64,000 nt of DNA, taken from assembly GCA_963576785.1 (NCBI GenBank), contig OY756141.1:1860001-1924000 (forward strand). Reading direction: 5' to 3'. The translations under genes were made by a program, and so were the position numbers. This DNA is from Chlorophyllum brunneum. Taxonomy: Eukaryota; Basidiomycota; Agaricomycetes; Agaricales; Agaricaceae. Below are positions 36,867 to 48,598 of this stretch, one piece after another. The notes beneath the pieces are model-generated. The model ran no database searches, was not told where the DNA came from, and saw nothing but the letters and a program-made list of their open reading frames with translations. Within the stretch, counting starts at the first letter, position 1. The number at the start of each line of letters is the position of its first letter.

Positions 36867-39362
36867 TCAGACCTTTCCTGGATTCAAGATATTGAGAGGG
36901 TCGACCGCTTGCTTGATAGTTCTCATTAACTCGATGGTACCCTCGCCAAGTTCATCAGTAAGGTATTCCTTTTTACCAACCCCTACGCCATGCTCTCCAG
37001 TACCTGTCAATGGGGTAGGATCAGCCAAGTAGTAAAGAGGACCCAGGAGACACACATGTTCCATCCAAGTGAATCGCCCGATGTACAAGACGATGAACAG
37101 CATTGCCTACCTCTCTCAATTCGTCGTCGTCATTGAAGAGGATTAATGCATGGAAGTTGCCGTCGCCCACGTGTCCGACGATTGTACTGCGGAGTCCTGC
37201 CTCTGATAGGTCTTTCTTTGTTTCATGGACCAATTGTGGGAGCTTGGATACGGGTACGCTATGGAATATTCACGTTGTTCATGTGGATACAGGGCAATGC
37301 AAAGGGGCAGGTTCAAGGATGAAAGTAGGAGACAGGAGAAGATGCGTAGAGAGATAATGAGCTCAAAGTTCGGAATTTGATTTTCAAGATAGGGCATAGG
37401 CGCACGTACCAAACATCCGTGGTCCAGCATCGTGTGCCAGGGTAAGCAGTAAGACTGGACATGAGGGCATATTTACGATTTTGCCAGAGTTCATCGGCTT
37501 CTTCCTCTGTCGCTGCGAACTTGAAATTTTTGCCTCCGTGTTTCTTGGCAATAGCTTGGATTGTCTTAGAAGTGGAGAAGATACATCTCGGGTCACCCTG
37601 AATCTTGAAGAAAAGTGTGTCCTGAACAGGGTAGGGACGGTCGATGAGACCTGCTTTGTTGATGGCGTCCATCACTAGATACGGAGCAATGAGGGTGTAC
37701 ATCCCTGGATAGGCATTTCACCCACTATGGTCATCAAGAAGCTCAATGCATTCTGTATCAGCCAGGCTTTTAACTCAAAGCTTGACCAGGAGGTCAAAAT
37801 TCTTACGGATATGAGGCCCGTGTGGAGTATTGAGAATTTCTTGGACAGCACTAACGGCGTGTTCAACATCTGGAAATTGTGCCATGGCTACCTTGGTGGG
37901 CAACGAAGGGGCCAGCCTGATGGTCACTGGAAGCTGAACCGTCAGATTCAAGCACCATACCGGCTATGGATTGTAGTGTACCTTCAGTAATGATGCCCAA
38001 GGTACCCTCTGCACCAATGAAAAGCTTCGTCGTGTCAAAGCCAGCGGCAGACTTCCTTGCTCGTCTTCTCGTCTTGACAATTTGTCCATTGGGGAGAACC
38101 ACTGTCTAACATGATTTGAAGATAACGTGCGGCCGTAGCTACGGCCAAAGCGTCACTCACAACATTCAGGAACCATTCAGCTCGAGCGGATCCGTATCTG
38201 ACTGCGTTGGCTGAAGGGATTTATTTAGTCATCAAGGGTATTGCTCGCAAAGATGCAACAAAGATGAACTGACTTCCGCTACAGCCCGTACTAATCATTC
38301 CCCCGACAGTCTAAGCGAGCATCAGAAATCGAAATCGTGGGATGTGAAAGAATACCTACAGCACCTGGTCCTGGATCCAACTGGGTTTGTTGTGAGTGTG
38401 AAATCGGCACCCATCAGGAATAGCATACGGGGAAGAACAGAGGAATCCCTTTCATTTTAAGTGTTTGGTTGATGTCCTCCCATCTTGCTCCAGGTTGGCA
38501 AACAAGGTCCGAGTCCGCCACTAGTGTAATACTAGTCGATCAGCTGTTACAACAGAGAACTCTGTAGAAACTCTACCGTTGATTTGCAAGATCCTGTCCA
38601 TTCTGGACATATCCAAACAAATGCTTCCAGTCGGATACTAATGGTATTTTTGAGTAAGATCGTTATTTCCGAGAGATCATGACGAGACTGACACCTGAAA
38701 AGTGACCCTCGAGACTGGTAGCACCGCTATATGCGGTTATGGGCACCCTGTATTTGCGAGCAATGTTGATAATGTTGACTACGTCTTCTGTCGAAGCGGG
38801 TCGGACCTGGAAAATCTGTGTAGTCCCTGGTGGTTATTCATATATAAGTAAATCACGAACAATGGCAGTATGGGCAGAAGCGGGGTGATAGGAATTTTCG
38901 GATGAGCCGTACGTCTTCAGGGCATCAGGATCTGTAGAGATAGAATTTGGGCCCGGAAAACCCTCTCGAAGTTCACGTATAGCCAATTCAAGCTCTTGGG
39001 GAGAGGCATAGCGGCTCCGGTTGTGCTCAGCAGGATTCTCTTTGATCTGTGTGACGATCAATGCCCCAGACCAATTCATGAGACTCAGAGTAGACACCGA
39101 CGCTGATACGCTCAAATGCTTCTGTCAGACCGACAATAAGAAGCGCATAGAAAGCAGATTGCACCAAAATACGCGTCCGTAGAGAACCGGGGAATTGGTC
39201 AGACCACGGTGAGAAGCGGAGGTAGCTCGACGGTGACTTGGCGGATTCGGTAGTATATGGACGGCCTGTGTACGGGTAGGTACGTGGTTTGCCTAGCGCA
39301 TACTGGACTACAAATCGACGAGAGAGGAAAAGGGGGCGATAGAGCCTGGGGGTTGAGAACAT
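36867..39362 (-). CDS. DLD1: D-lactate dehydrogenase (cytochrome), mitochondrial
   Basis: FAD enzyme of the inner mitochondrial membrane that oxidises D-lactate to pyruvate and passes electrons to cytochrome c. Fourteen exons: 39102-39362, 38861-39046, 38693-38806, 38577-38637, 38429-38520, 38360-38380, 38274-38310, 38161-38210, 37982-38105, 37807-37926, 37726-37752, 37410-37674, 37056-37258, 36867-37003; 565 residues. The N-terminus is Arg-rich and then has a hydrophobic anchor (LVQSAFYALLIVGL). FAD domain: VPITAYSGATSLEGHFSG, DPGPGATVGGMISTGCSG, GAEGTLGIITEVTIRLAP. C-terminal cap: VGHVGDGNFHALI and GTCTGEHGVGVGKK. Three exons are under 40 bases (21, 27, 37). The intron 37259-37409 is 151 bases, about three times the usual. 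Confidence 0.94.
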
Positions 39363-39794
39363 AGGTGAGTGGTGATACCGGAAAAGGATGGGGGCTATGA
39401 CGTTATGGGCTGGCCAGCAACTCTGCCATGAACCAACCCAGATTGTATCGTGCAACGTCTATTCTTCAGCTACACTACAGCCTCGTACCTACATCATTTA
39501 CCTGAATCTTGCTCTCCCCCGCCACTCACTCTGGCCGGAGCAGCAACGCACTCCCCGTGCGGGGTCAGTCCATCCGGGAATTGCGGGCTCCCAGTGACAC
39601 AGGGTACAGTCTAGAGGAGTCATTTAAGTGGATCCACGGTTTCTGTCGCCCTGCCTTCCTGTACAGCTACCCATATCATTGCGCTCATCGATGTACCATT
39701 GTGTGTGAAACAGCAACGCCAAACAGATGTATACAAGTCAACCTGGCGAAATTGGCTTGGCCTTTGTCCCATAGTCTTGCGTTTTCCTCAGCCC
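39363..39794. promoter_or_regulatory. Divergent upstream region of DLD1 and EAF1-like gene
   Basis: 432 bases between the two start codons with no convincing coding sequence. Both promoters should lie here; I see no distinct motif beyond two CCCCGC/GCCGGAG-type GC-rich stretches near 39525-39565. Confidence 0.5.
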
Positions 39795-42700
39795 ATGTCA
39801 CTCGCCTCCACTGAATCTTTGGTAGAACAACGTGTGGCACAACTAGAGCGAGTCTTCATGACTGTACTCGCGGCATTTACTAATCCATTCTTCCTTTAGA
39901 GCTATTTCAATCCGACGCAATGAACTACTTCGCCAAATGTACCATATGATGCGGAGGCGCAGTAATGTTGGTACCGTCTTCGCTTTGGATGAGGTAAACG
40001 ATCGAGACCTACAACTGTTTCTACAACGCTTTGACATCGGCAAAGAGTGTGTTATCACTGGTATTCCATTCCTGAACAAGCTCTGAACACTTGTCCTCAG
40101 CCCAAACACGGGAAGCATCGCTAATCTGAACGAGACCGAACCTCTTTCCGAGGATCACTCGCAATCTTTACCCTCGCCCCTTACACCTTCCCCGACTCTC
40201 GACAAGACCATGCGACGTGCAACAAGGAGTCAGAGCCGTGTCGCAAGCCTCACGAAATCACCTTCGCCCTGCCCTTCGAAACGATCCGTGACGCCTCTCC
40301 CGCCTGGTGTCTTGAAACTCACATCTCCTGTGACACAGGAAATGGTCAAGGACATGGATATTGACCACGACCAGGATCGGCTCGGCTCGGCTAGTTCTCC
40401 GTCAGATGATGAAGTACGTTGTGTCCTCTCTTTCTTCTGAGAGACCCCTGATCCTGATCTTTCTGATCCGTGCCCGAACAGAGGCAAAAACGGACCGCTG
40501 ATGGGGATACCTTTGAACCTTTCGGGAGCGCCATTATAGAAAACACGTCGACTCCGCCATTGCCGTCACCGGGGCAGATAATGGAAGGGGTGGAAAATGT
40601 GAGCATCGAAGTTGAACAGGAGGAAGAAGCTATGGAAGTGGATCAAACAACCATGGAAGAACCCACTGTGCCAAGTGTGGAAGCGGCAACACTTGTTCAA
40701 CCAATTCCTGTTGAAACCCCGCCACCAGACGTCTCGGAGAAGTCCATCAATATGAACATCGAAGACCCAGATGTACACATGAGAAATACAGAAGATGAAT
40801 CGGAGGACGGATCGGAGGAAGAGGTCAGTCGAACAATTGACAGGCCTTCTCTTCCTCCAGCGCACTCAGGAATAACGCCCTTATTGAACGAACCTATCAA
40901 ATCTTCCATTCCTTTCATGCACCTCGGACCTTCCTCTCCAATACCGAGCACGCCGACCCCCCGACCTCCCATCATCATCCTAGCCCCAGATCATTCTAAA
41001 GACGCCCCGACGTTCACCTTTAGCGAGAACCTTTTCACGGGTCCTGACCAATCCAAAACCACAAACTCTTCCTTCACCCAGCGACACCAATACAACCTAA
41101 ACTACTCCTTGCCACAGCTTAAAGCCCTTCCCCCGGAGTTCAATCGTAAGGTCAAGACGAAGTCGAGAAGGAAGGAAAAAGACAAGGAAAAAGACAAAGA
41201 GGGCAACAAGGAAAACGGCAAAAAGGACGACTGGTTCCCTATGGGGATCAATAAGTGGGCCGCTACACTCAATGCGAACCCGATTTGGAAACGTGTCTCG
41301 CGTCCAACAAAATGCCTGAGCTCTCGAGAATGGGGGGTACGAATGCTCTGTATTCATTCTCGTAGTTGTCTAACGTTATTTCCAGGTCGCTATGACCGAG
41401 CTCAAGTTGATACGGACATTCGATCGTATCGAGTCGTTGAAAGACGGTGGGCGGTGGAGTTTTAGGCAACCCAAGAAGCAGAGGGGTATCGGTGGCCTGG
41501 CGAAGACCCATTGGGATTACCTCATGGACGAAATGGTAGGCTCCAACCTGAGGTCGGTATGCCTTTGCTGAAATTCATGCGACAGAAATGGATGCGCATT
41601 GATTTTCGGGAAGAGCGGCGGTGGAAAATGGCATTGGCATATACCTTAGCTACCGCGGTCATGGAATGGCACGCCGCAAGCTCCTTGGAAGAACGCATGA
41701 TGCGGGGCATATGCGTCTTATGGAGTCCTACTTATACGAAGGTGGAGGAAGGGCTCGGTGGTGATGCGCTGGGCAATGAGCAAACACAACCCAGAGCTGC
41801 GGTTTCTCAGGAGCCCGAACCTACTGGCTGCGCGGCAAATGCCTTGCTCAGCGTCGATCACGGACCGGACGAAGAGGAAGAAAACGCTCAACCAGATGTC
41901 GTCGATGTCTTGCATCCTCAGGCCATGCTCGAGGACGCTCTCGAAGTTCCCTTACAAGGGGAAACACACGGGGATCAAGAAACGCCAATAAAACCTAAAA
42001 CTGAGGAGACTGATGATACATCTGCGCTGCAATTTAATATTGATGGCACGCGGGGAAATACCCAACCGACTAGCGAGTCCGCAGATCAACCGATGGCCGA
42101 TCCAGAAGAGAAGGATACCAAAGACGGCGTTATTGGCCTCAAATCAAGTTCGAAAGATCCTATCTTAGGAGCGAAAGCGAGCTCGAATTCCAGTTGTAAC
42201 AACAGCGACAGTGATACCCCTGCAACCTCTACGAAATCATCTCTCAGACAAGCCTATGCACCTTTGCGAAAACGGTTACTGGATTCCGAAATCGACAAAC
42301 TCTTCCTTGACCTGGATGACTTCCATATTGTCCAACCTGGCGAAGCGAATGACCTCAATCTTGATCCCATCGAAGTCAATCTTCCTCCTGCAGACCTCTC
42401 CACTATCTTTCCGGAGCTCTCACCCCTCGGTATTTTAGATATCGCCCTTCCGGCACTTCCTATTATGGAGGGGAAGAGGAAAGTTGAGAAGCGTTCCGAC
42501 AGGGATGATCCTAACAAGCGCACAGAAGATACGACCTACACCAGACTCTTCCCTATTGGTCAATTCATGCACAAAAAACCCACACTTATTGGCCCTCTTC
42601 AGCCTTCCAGGAACTGGAAAGACGGGAAATGGATGCCATTGGATGAACCTCCCATATACGTGGAATACGAGGGGCCTACGCGACCTCCAGAGGACGCCAT

Positions 42701-44437
42701 GAGTGGTATGAGAGGATATTTAATTGTGAACGGGCTAACTTGACACACCCTTCAGAAATTTTTGATAACCGGTTGAGCAATTCCACAATACTCGCACAGC
42801 AGCAACTCATGTTTGCGGCCGCACGGGAACGAGACAAGGACCGGAGGCGGACAACGGAGCATCAATGGAATGTCAATGACGACACATTGCTTAAATCGCT
42901 CATTGATCGGTATCCCTTTAATTGGCAACTTATATCGGAAAGTTTCAATGCGACTCGGGTCACCACACCGACCGACAAGCGAACAGGCCGGGATTGTTTC
43001 GAGCGGTGGAGGGAGAAATGGGCACCAGAAGTTCGGAGGCATACGGAAGCCCCGCTGCAAGTAGCTCCTGCCCCCGTAGCGGAGGAGAGCCCAGCTGCAT
43101 CGACGTCGCAGATGACTACTAGAGGTGTTAAGCGGTTGGCCTCAAGCATGGCGGCGACCCCTGCTGCTAATGCACCGGGTGGTAGTGAACCAAAGAAGCG
43201 CCGGAGGCATCTTCTACTACAGGAGACAATACGGAGATCTGTGAAAAAAAAAGCTGAATTCCAACAAAAAATGCTCAGTAAGTCTCCACGGCTTTGAAAG
43301 GTCAGCGTTTGCACATAATATGATGTAGGTAATCAAAGGAAACCATCAACCATTCATGAGACACATAGTCCCTACAATAATATGCGATATCACTCACCCG
43401 CTGAGCTCAGTCGTATGAAAACAGACAAGGATACCAAAGCTACACAAGAGGTCCAGTTACGCAGACGGCAGGAAGAAGCAGCCCGAGCTCCAATACAAAC
43501 CAGATTAACTGTCAGTATCATTCCTGTCATTCTGTAAATATACTGATAATTATTTTCATTCTGTGACATAGGCACAACAGCAGTCTCTAGTACAGCAGCA
43601 ACTGCAACAACAACTGCAACAACAACAACAAACTACGCAGCAAAATCAGCAGTCTCAGCAACCAGGAACACCAGCACAAGCACAACAACCTCAACAGTCA
43701 GGCCAGCAAACACCGCAACCTGTCGCGACGCAAGCGCAAGCTCAGCCGACCGTCGCTCAACCAGCGGCGCAACAAGTTTCTCAACCAGCACAAGTGGCAA
43801 ATATCGCGCAACGTTCGCAAAATGCGTTGTTGGCAAATCAGGCGCTGGGTAATTTTCGAGGACAAGTCAATATATCCCGAATCGACTCACCGAACGTTGC
43901 TCCAGGAGCACCACGCCTAACAACTCAACACATTTTACTTCAACAAGCCCAACAACAAACTCGCCCTGGAAGCCAGCCAACCCAAACTGGTCAAGTCGCC
44001 ACACATCAGATGGGACAGCAAGGACAGATCCTTGTCCCGTCGTTGAACGGGAATGGGACAGCCCTAAATGGCGCTCATCTGGCGGCATCATTTGTCAATC
44101 GTGACTCGACGTCATCGCCCGCTCATTTATCACCGCCGCGCAAATCCGCGACGCCGACAAATATGAATTCACCTCGAATAACGGCGGATCAGATTCAACT
44201 TGGGCAAGTTCAGATGAGTCTGGCCAATGTACAAGTGGCCGGGAATGCGATGACAAGGCCTACGTCGAATTTGAACTATTATAATATTTCTCAGGAACAA
44301 CTTAATGCAATACGTTTGCAGTTGATGGTGGGTGGAACACCTCAGATGATCCTCACAGCTATCACTCACGACCGCAGGCAAACACACAACAAGACGGCTC
44401 GGGACAGGCACCAGCCCAAAATGGTTTCCCTTCGTAG
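39795..44437 (+). CDS. EAF1: Eaf1/Vid21-like NuA4 scaffold (HSA + SANT)
   Basis: Platform subunit of the NuA4 histone acetyltransferase. Exons: 39795-39847, 39900-40046, 40101-40413, 40482-41336, 41386-41535, 41586-42705, 42756-43277, 43329-43510, 43572-about 44330, then the tail. The N-terminus reads SLVEQRVAQLEAISIRRNELLRQM, obtained only if the first intron starts with GC (39848). HSA domain: KTHWDYLMDEM joined to KWMRIDFREERRWKMALAY. SANT/Myb domain: WNVNDDTLLKSLIDRYPFNWQLISESFN..RDCFERWREKW. A Gln-rich tail follows. Near 44330 the frame carrying QLNAIRL must shift to reach SRPQANTQQDGSGQAPAQNGF and the stop at 44435-44437; a 38-base intron (44321-44358 region) would do it. Without a splice the frame ends at 44465. 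About 1,400 residues. Confidence 0.82.
43572..43800 (+). repeat. Gln-codon-rich (CAA/CAG) tract in EAF1-like gene
   Basis: Imperfect CAA/CAG repeats, densest at 43580-43635, coding for polyglutamine broken by Leu, Thr, Asn, Ser and Pro. Such tracts vary in length between strains in other fungi (general knowledge). Confidence 0.8.
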
Positions 44438-45597
44438 ACTGATATTAATCAATATTCAATTATGACCTATTCTCCATTTCCTTCTGATCTACTCACCACA
44501 AATTAATGAGCTTCACCAGGTAACAGTTAGTCACCCCAATTTTCTTAAAGTGGTAGCGAGATTATATGATTAAAACAAGACATCGGGGTTGAAACGAGTG
44601 AGTAGAACCATCGTGTGACAGGCAGTGCGTCCCCCTGAAGGACGACCCCAAGTATGCGGCATCAATTCGTTCACGGCAGGGAGGCGAGAAACACAAGGTT
44701 TCTACGTGATCTCTTGCTGTGCTTTTTGAATTGAATCATGGCAAGAGTTGGAAATTGCGACCGAGACGAATCAAATCCTGAATCTAGGATGATATTTGGT
44801 TGACTATGGCTATTTTTCGTCTGACAACTAGTTGATTCAAGGCCGATATCGATAAGAGGTTACGGTCGTCCAGCACGGCATCATCAAGAATTTATCAGTC
44901 GCGAACTGATGGAGATTCATACGTGATTGAGAAAAGACAAGTGAGCCGCAAGCGAGTGTCATGGTGTTGGTTCACGGCTTGAGTGTGAGGACCACACTCC
45001 GAGCTCAACACCGCCTCTTTCGCGCGACGATTTATCTAGTGCTTTGCTGGTACATCCGAGAAATCCACAGCGGTCAGGCCGGGAGGCGGTGAAGGATGAC
45101 CGTCACGTCACAGGGTGATCAACGGAGCGACGACGAGAACTGCTGGCTATCCGAATTCCCCGATGATAGAGTAAATGAGTACTCCCAAGAGGACATTTGT
45201 CAGAGTGCTAGAGAGAAGCTGATATGAAGGAGAGCGCCCTACATCGAGGAGATTCCCTGCAACGGACGGATGTCACTCCTTTTTACACAATGATGGCTAT
45301 ATAAATATGCCAAACGGGGCAGTCACACGCCGACTGGCCAGTGTCGGCAAGTCGCCTTGGACGTTGGTAGTCCCTGTTAGCCCTGTTTCGTCTTTTTTTT
45401 CAACTCTTCCTTCGCCACCACCATCCATTGTATCCATTCGTTCTCCTCCCCTCCCTCACCCTATCTATCACTCGCGCACCGAAGCATCAGGGCCTGTCTG
45501 GTGGGTTCAGTGACTCGTTGAATAGCCCCAAACGCTTCCCCGCGCCTAAACAAACGGTCTTTGTTCATCCTGTACAGGTGTTTGGTGATTAGTTATT
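44438..45597 (+). other. Intergenic, about 1.16 kb, upstream of GH5 gene
   Basis: No conserved coding sequence or RNA gene seen. It holds the promoter of the GH5 glucanase: a TATA box at 45298-45307, then a pyrimidine-rich stretch from about 45390 to 45480 before the start codon at 45598. A 68-codon frame beginning at 45307 overlaps the TATA box and is not credible as a gene. Confidence 0.55.
45298..45307 (+). promoter_or_regulatory. TATA box upstream of GH5 glucanase
   Basis: TATATAAATA, followed about 90-180 bases later by a CT-rich leader, a common arrangement in strongly expressed basidiomycete genes. It is 290 bases before the ATG, so a long leader or a leader intron is implied. Confidence 0.5.
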
Positions 45598-48386
45598 ATG
45601 GCCAGCGACCCATCTCGGAACATACCATATGATCCCCTGCCCCTCACTACTGAGGACCAGCGCAGCAATGCCCTCTACAACGCCCCTCCCTCACCGGACC
45701 CCCACCTTACCACTTTCCACACGCCAGAAATGCATGCAACCGACTTCGGTGACTCAGGATCCACCATTCCAGTCGGCGCTGCTGCTCCCCGTTTCCTAGG
45801 TCCTGCCCTATACGACGACCCCACACTCCGGCCTCGTGAATCATTTGCATCGTCATACCGCGCCGGAAGCAGTCAACCAGCCTCTGAGTACAATTCGTCT
45901 GTATATGCCCTCAACGAACAGAATCCCCGATTTGAAGGCGGGTACCGTGACGATCCGAACGATAGTTACTATGGGGGAGACCCAAATGCAGTGCCTATGT
46001 CGTCTGTTGGACAGTCGAGGATGCTCAAGGAGAAACGGGCAACTTATGCCGCTCCTGCTGCCAAATCTCGAAAAAAGCTTATTATACTAGCTGTGCTTGC
46101 TGGCCTCATCCTTCTCATTCTTGCTGTCGTCATCCCCCTTTATTTTGCCGTCATTCGACCCAAGTCTACGTCAGGCTCTAGCGATAGTCACGATAACAAT
46201 CCAGCGTCGACGGGTAAACCTGGCAAGCCCGAAACTCGCGTTGTTACCGGTGGAGATGGCAGTGAGATCACCCTGGAGGATGGGAGCAAATTTACATACC
46301 GAAATTCCTTTGGTGGCTATTGGTATTATGACGAGGAAGATCCATTCAACAACGGCGCCCGCGCTCAGTCCTGGTCCTCTGCTCTCAACGAAACATTCCA
46401 TTATGGCACTGATAAGATCAGAGGGTAAGTTGTGTTTCGTAATCAGGGGCCAGGGATATTCATGCCTTGCTCTAGCGTCAACCTCGGTGGCTGGCTTGTC
46501 ACTGAACCTGTGCGTGTTCACGTATTCATTCTCGGTCTTCCATTACTGATACCACTACCCGCCGTTCTTATAGTTTATGTGAGTGTGCGAATGGGTACAT
46601 AGAAAACACTTTACTTATTCAACATCTTTCAAGTTCACCCGCTCTTTTCGAAAAGTATCACGGCAGTACGAGTCCCGCTGTTGACGAATGGACATTGACG
46701 GAAGCTATGCGTGCCGACTCAGCTGGCGGGGGCATCAACCAGCTAGAAAATCACTACAAAACGTTTATCGTTGAGTCTCGCCTTCCCAATCATTTTATTC
46801 TATTTTTTAAACATCATTTCAGACCGAGAAGGATTTTGCTGAGATTGCTGGTGCTGGTCTCAACTATGTCCGAATTCCTATTGGTTTTTGGGCTGTGGAA
46901 ACCCGCGGTAACGAGCCTTTCTTAGCCCATACATCCTGGCAGTATGTGTCTTGTCCACCAAACTAGAAGATGTGCTGAAAAAAAATCAAAAGGTATTTCT
47001 TGAAGGCCATCAAATGGGCACGCAAATATGGTATCAGAATCAATCTCGATTTGCATGCACTGCCCGGTAGTCAAAACGGCTGGAATCATTCTGGTCGTTT
47101 GGGTTCCATTGGTGTCCTGAATGGTCCCATGGGCTATGCAAATGCCCAACGTTCCCTCGACATTATTCGTGTTCTGGCCGAGTTTATCTCGCAGCCCCAG
47201 TACAAAGACGTCGTCACTATGTTTGGCATTGTCAATGAGCCTCAGGCACCACAGATTGGCCAAGATGCTCTCGCTAGCTTGTGAGTTGACTGTTTACTTG
47301 GGTCGTGTCTTGTCACTCAATTGGGAACGATGTAGTTATCTAGAAGCATACAACATTGTCCGCAATGCTGGTGGGGTTGGCGAAGGGAAAGGTCCGTGGG
47401 TTTCGATTCACGATGGTTTCTTACCTCGTGATCAATGGGCCAATGTTTTCCCTAATGGCGACCGCTTGTCGCTCGATTCTCATCCTTATATTTGCTTTGG
47501 TGGTCAATCAGACTCACCAATGTCAAGTTACAAGACTACACCATGCATGAATTGGGGGAGCGCGGTCAACAACTCGATGGCGAGCTTCGGCTTGACGACT
47601 GCTGGAGAGTTTAGCAATGCCGTCACTGATTGTGGTCTCTGGCTGAACGGTGTCGACTTGGGAACGCGTTATGAAGGTACTTACACTGGGAGTCCGCAAC
47701 GGGTTGGTGATTGCTCGGTTTGGACAGATTGGACCCAGTACGACGCGGGCATGAAGGCGGACATCAAAAATTTCGCCCTTTCAAGTATGGATGCTCTTCA
47801 GGTGCTGTCGATGTCTTCACTTCGCACAATTCAATCTAATAAGTTGATGTAGAACTATTTCTTCTGGACCTGGAAAATCGGAAACTCCAGTACTACTGGT
47901 AAGGTAGAGACCCCAGCATGGTCATACCAATTGGGCCTCGACCAAGGATGGATGCCAACAGATCCTCGTGAGGCAACCGGTGCATGTGGCAACAACAGTC
48001 CATGGCAACCACCTCTTCAGGCCTGGCAAACTGGTGGTGCCGGTGCCGGAGATATTCCTGCCACAGTGACGAGCGCCTATACTTGGCCTCCTGCCACCAT
48101 CAGTAACGCTGGAGCCGTCAGCCTCCTCCCATCTTACACGCCCACCGGACCTATCCCAACACTACCCGCTCCCACACTTACACCACCCAGCGGCTCAACC
48201 GCTACTCCGACTGTGGACGCAGGCAGCGGCTGGAATAACCCCTCTGATATTGCTGGTGTTGCAGTGGAGATTCCGGGATGCACTTATCTCGACCCTTGGG
48301 TGACTCCCGCCGCCGCCCCTCCCGGGCTATGTTCTGGAGGTGGGGTAGGTGCCCCTCAACCTACTGCTACGCCACCCCCTGCATGA
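45598..48386 (+). CDS. GH5 exo-beta-1,3-glucanase, type II membrane form
   Basis: Removes glucose from beta-1,3-glucan during wall remodelling. Exons: 45598-46424, 46476-46509, 46574-46578, 46634-46769, 46823-46941, 46993-47280, 47336-47801, 47853-48386; 802 residues. A 160-residue Ser/Pro-rich cytosolic part precedes a membrane segment (KKLIILAVLAGLILLILAVVIPLYFAV), so the catalytic domain faces outward. GH5_9 motifs: RGVNLGGWLVTEPFI, YVRIPIGFWAVE, LDLHALPGSQNG, IVNEPQAP (acid/base Glu) and TTAGEFSNA (nucleophile Glu). The C-terminus is a Thr/Pro-rich linker and a small region ending in ATPPPA. Exon 3 has only five bases and is required to keep frame between EP and SPALF. Similar to the mushroom Exg2 type. 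Confidence 0.93.
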
Positions 48387-48577
48387 GATTCCGACACGTA
48401 CACTTCGCTGCTCATCAATGATGCATTATCCTACGGGTAGCCCTCAATCTCACTCGTATATCTACTTTTTCTCCACGGACAGTTGACGGACTAAATTACT
48501 ACGACCTACCCTCTTTTGTGTCATCTAAGTACGTATTTGATCTCATATATCCCTCATAATATTGAGACAGACGCTTG

Positions 48578-48598
48578 ATATATATATATATATATATA
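48578..48598. repeat. (TA)n microsatellite
   Basis: About ten uninterrupted TA units. It lies in the non-coding region 190 bases after the GH5 stop codon and is probably length-variable. Confidence 0.85.

Noticed and set aside
45307..45513. 68-codon frame upstream of the GH5 gene
   Set aside because: Its ATG overlaps the TATA box, so it would not be in the transcript.
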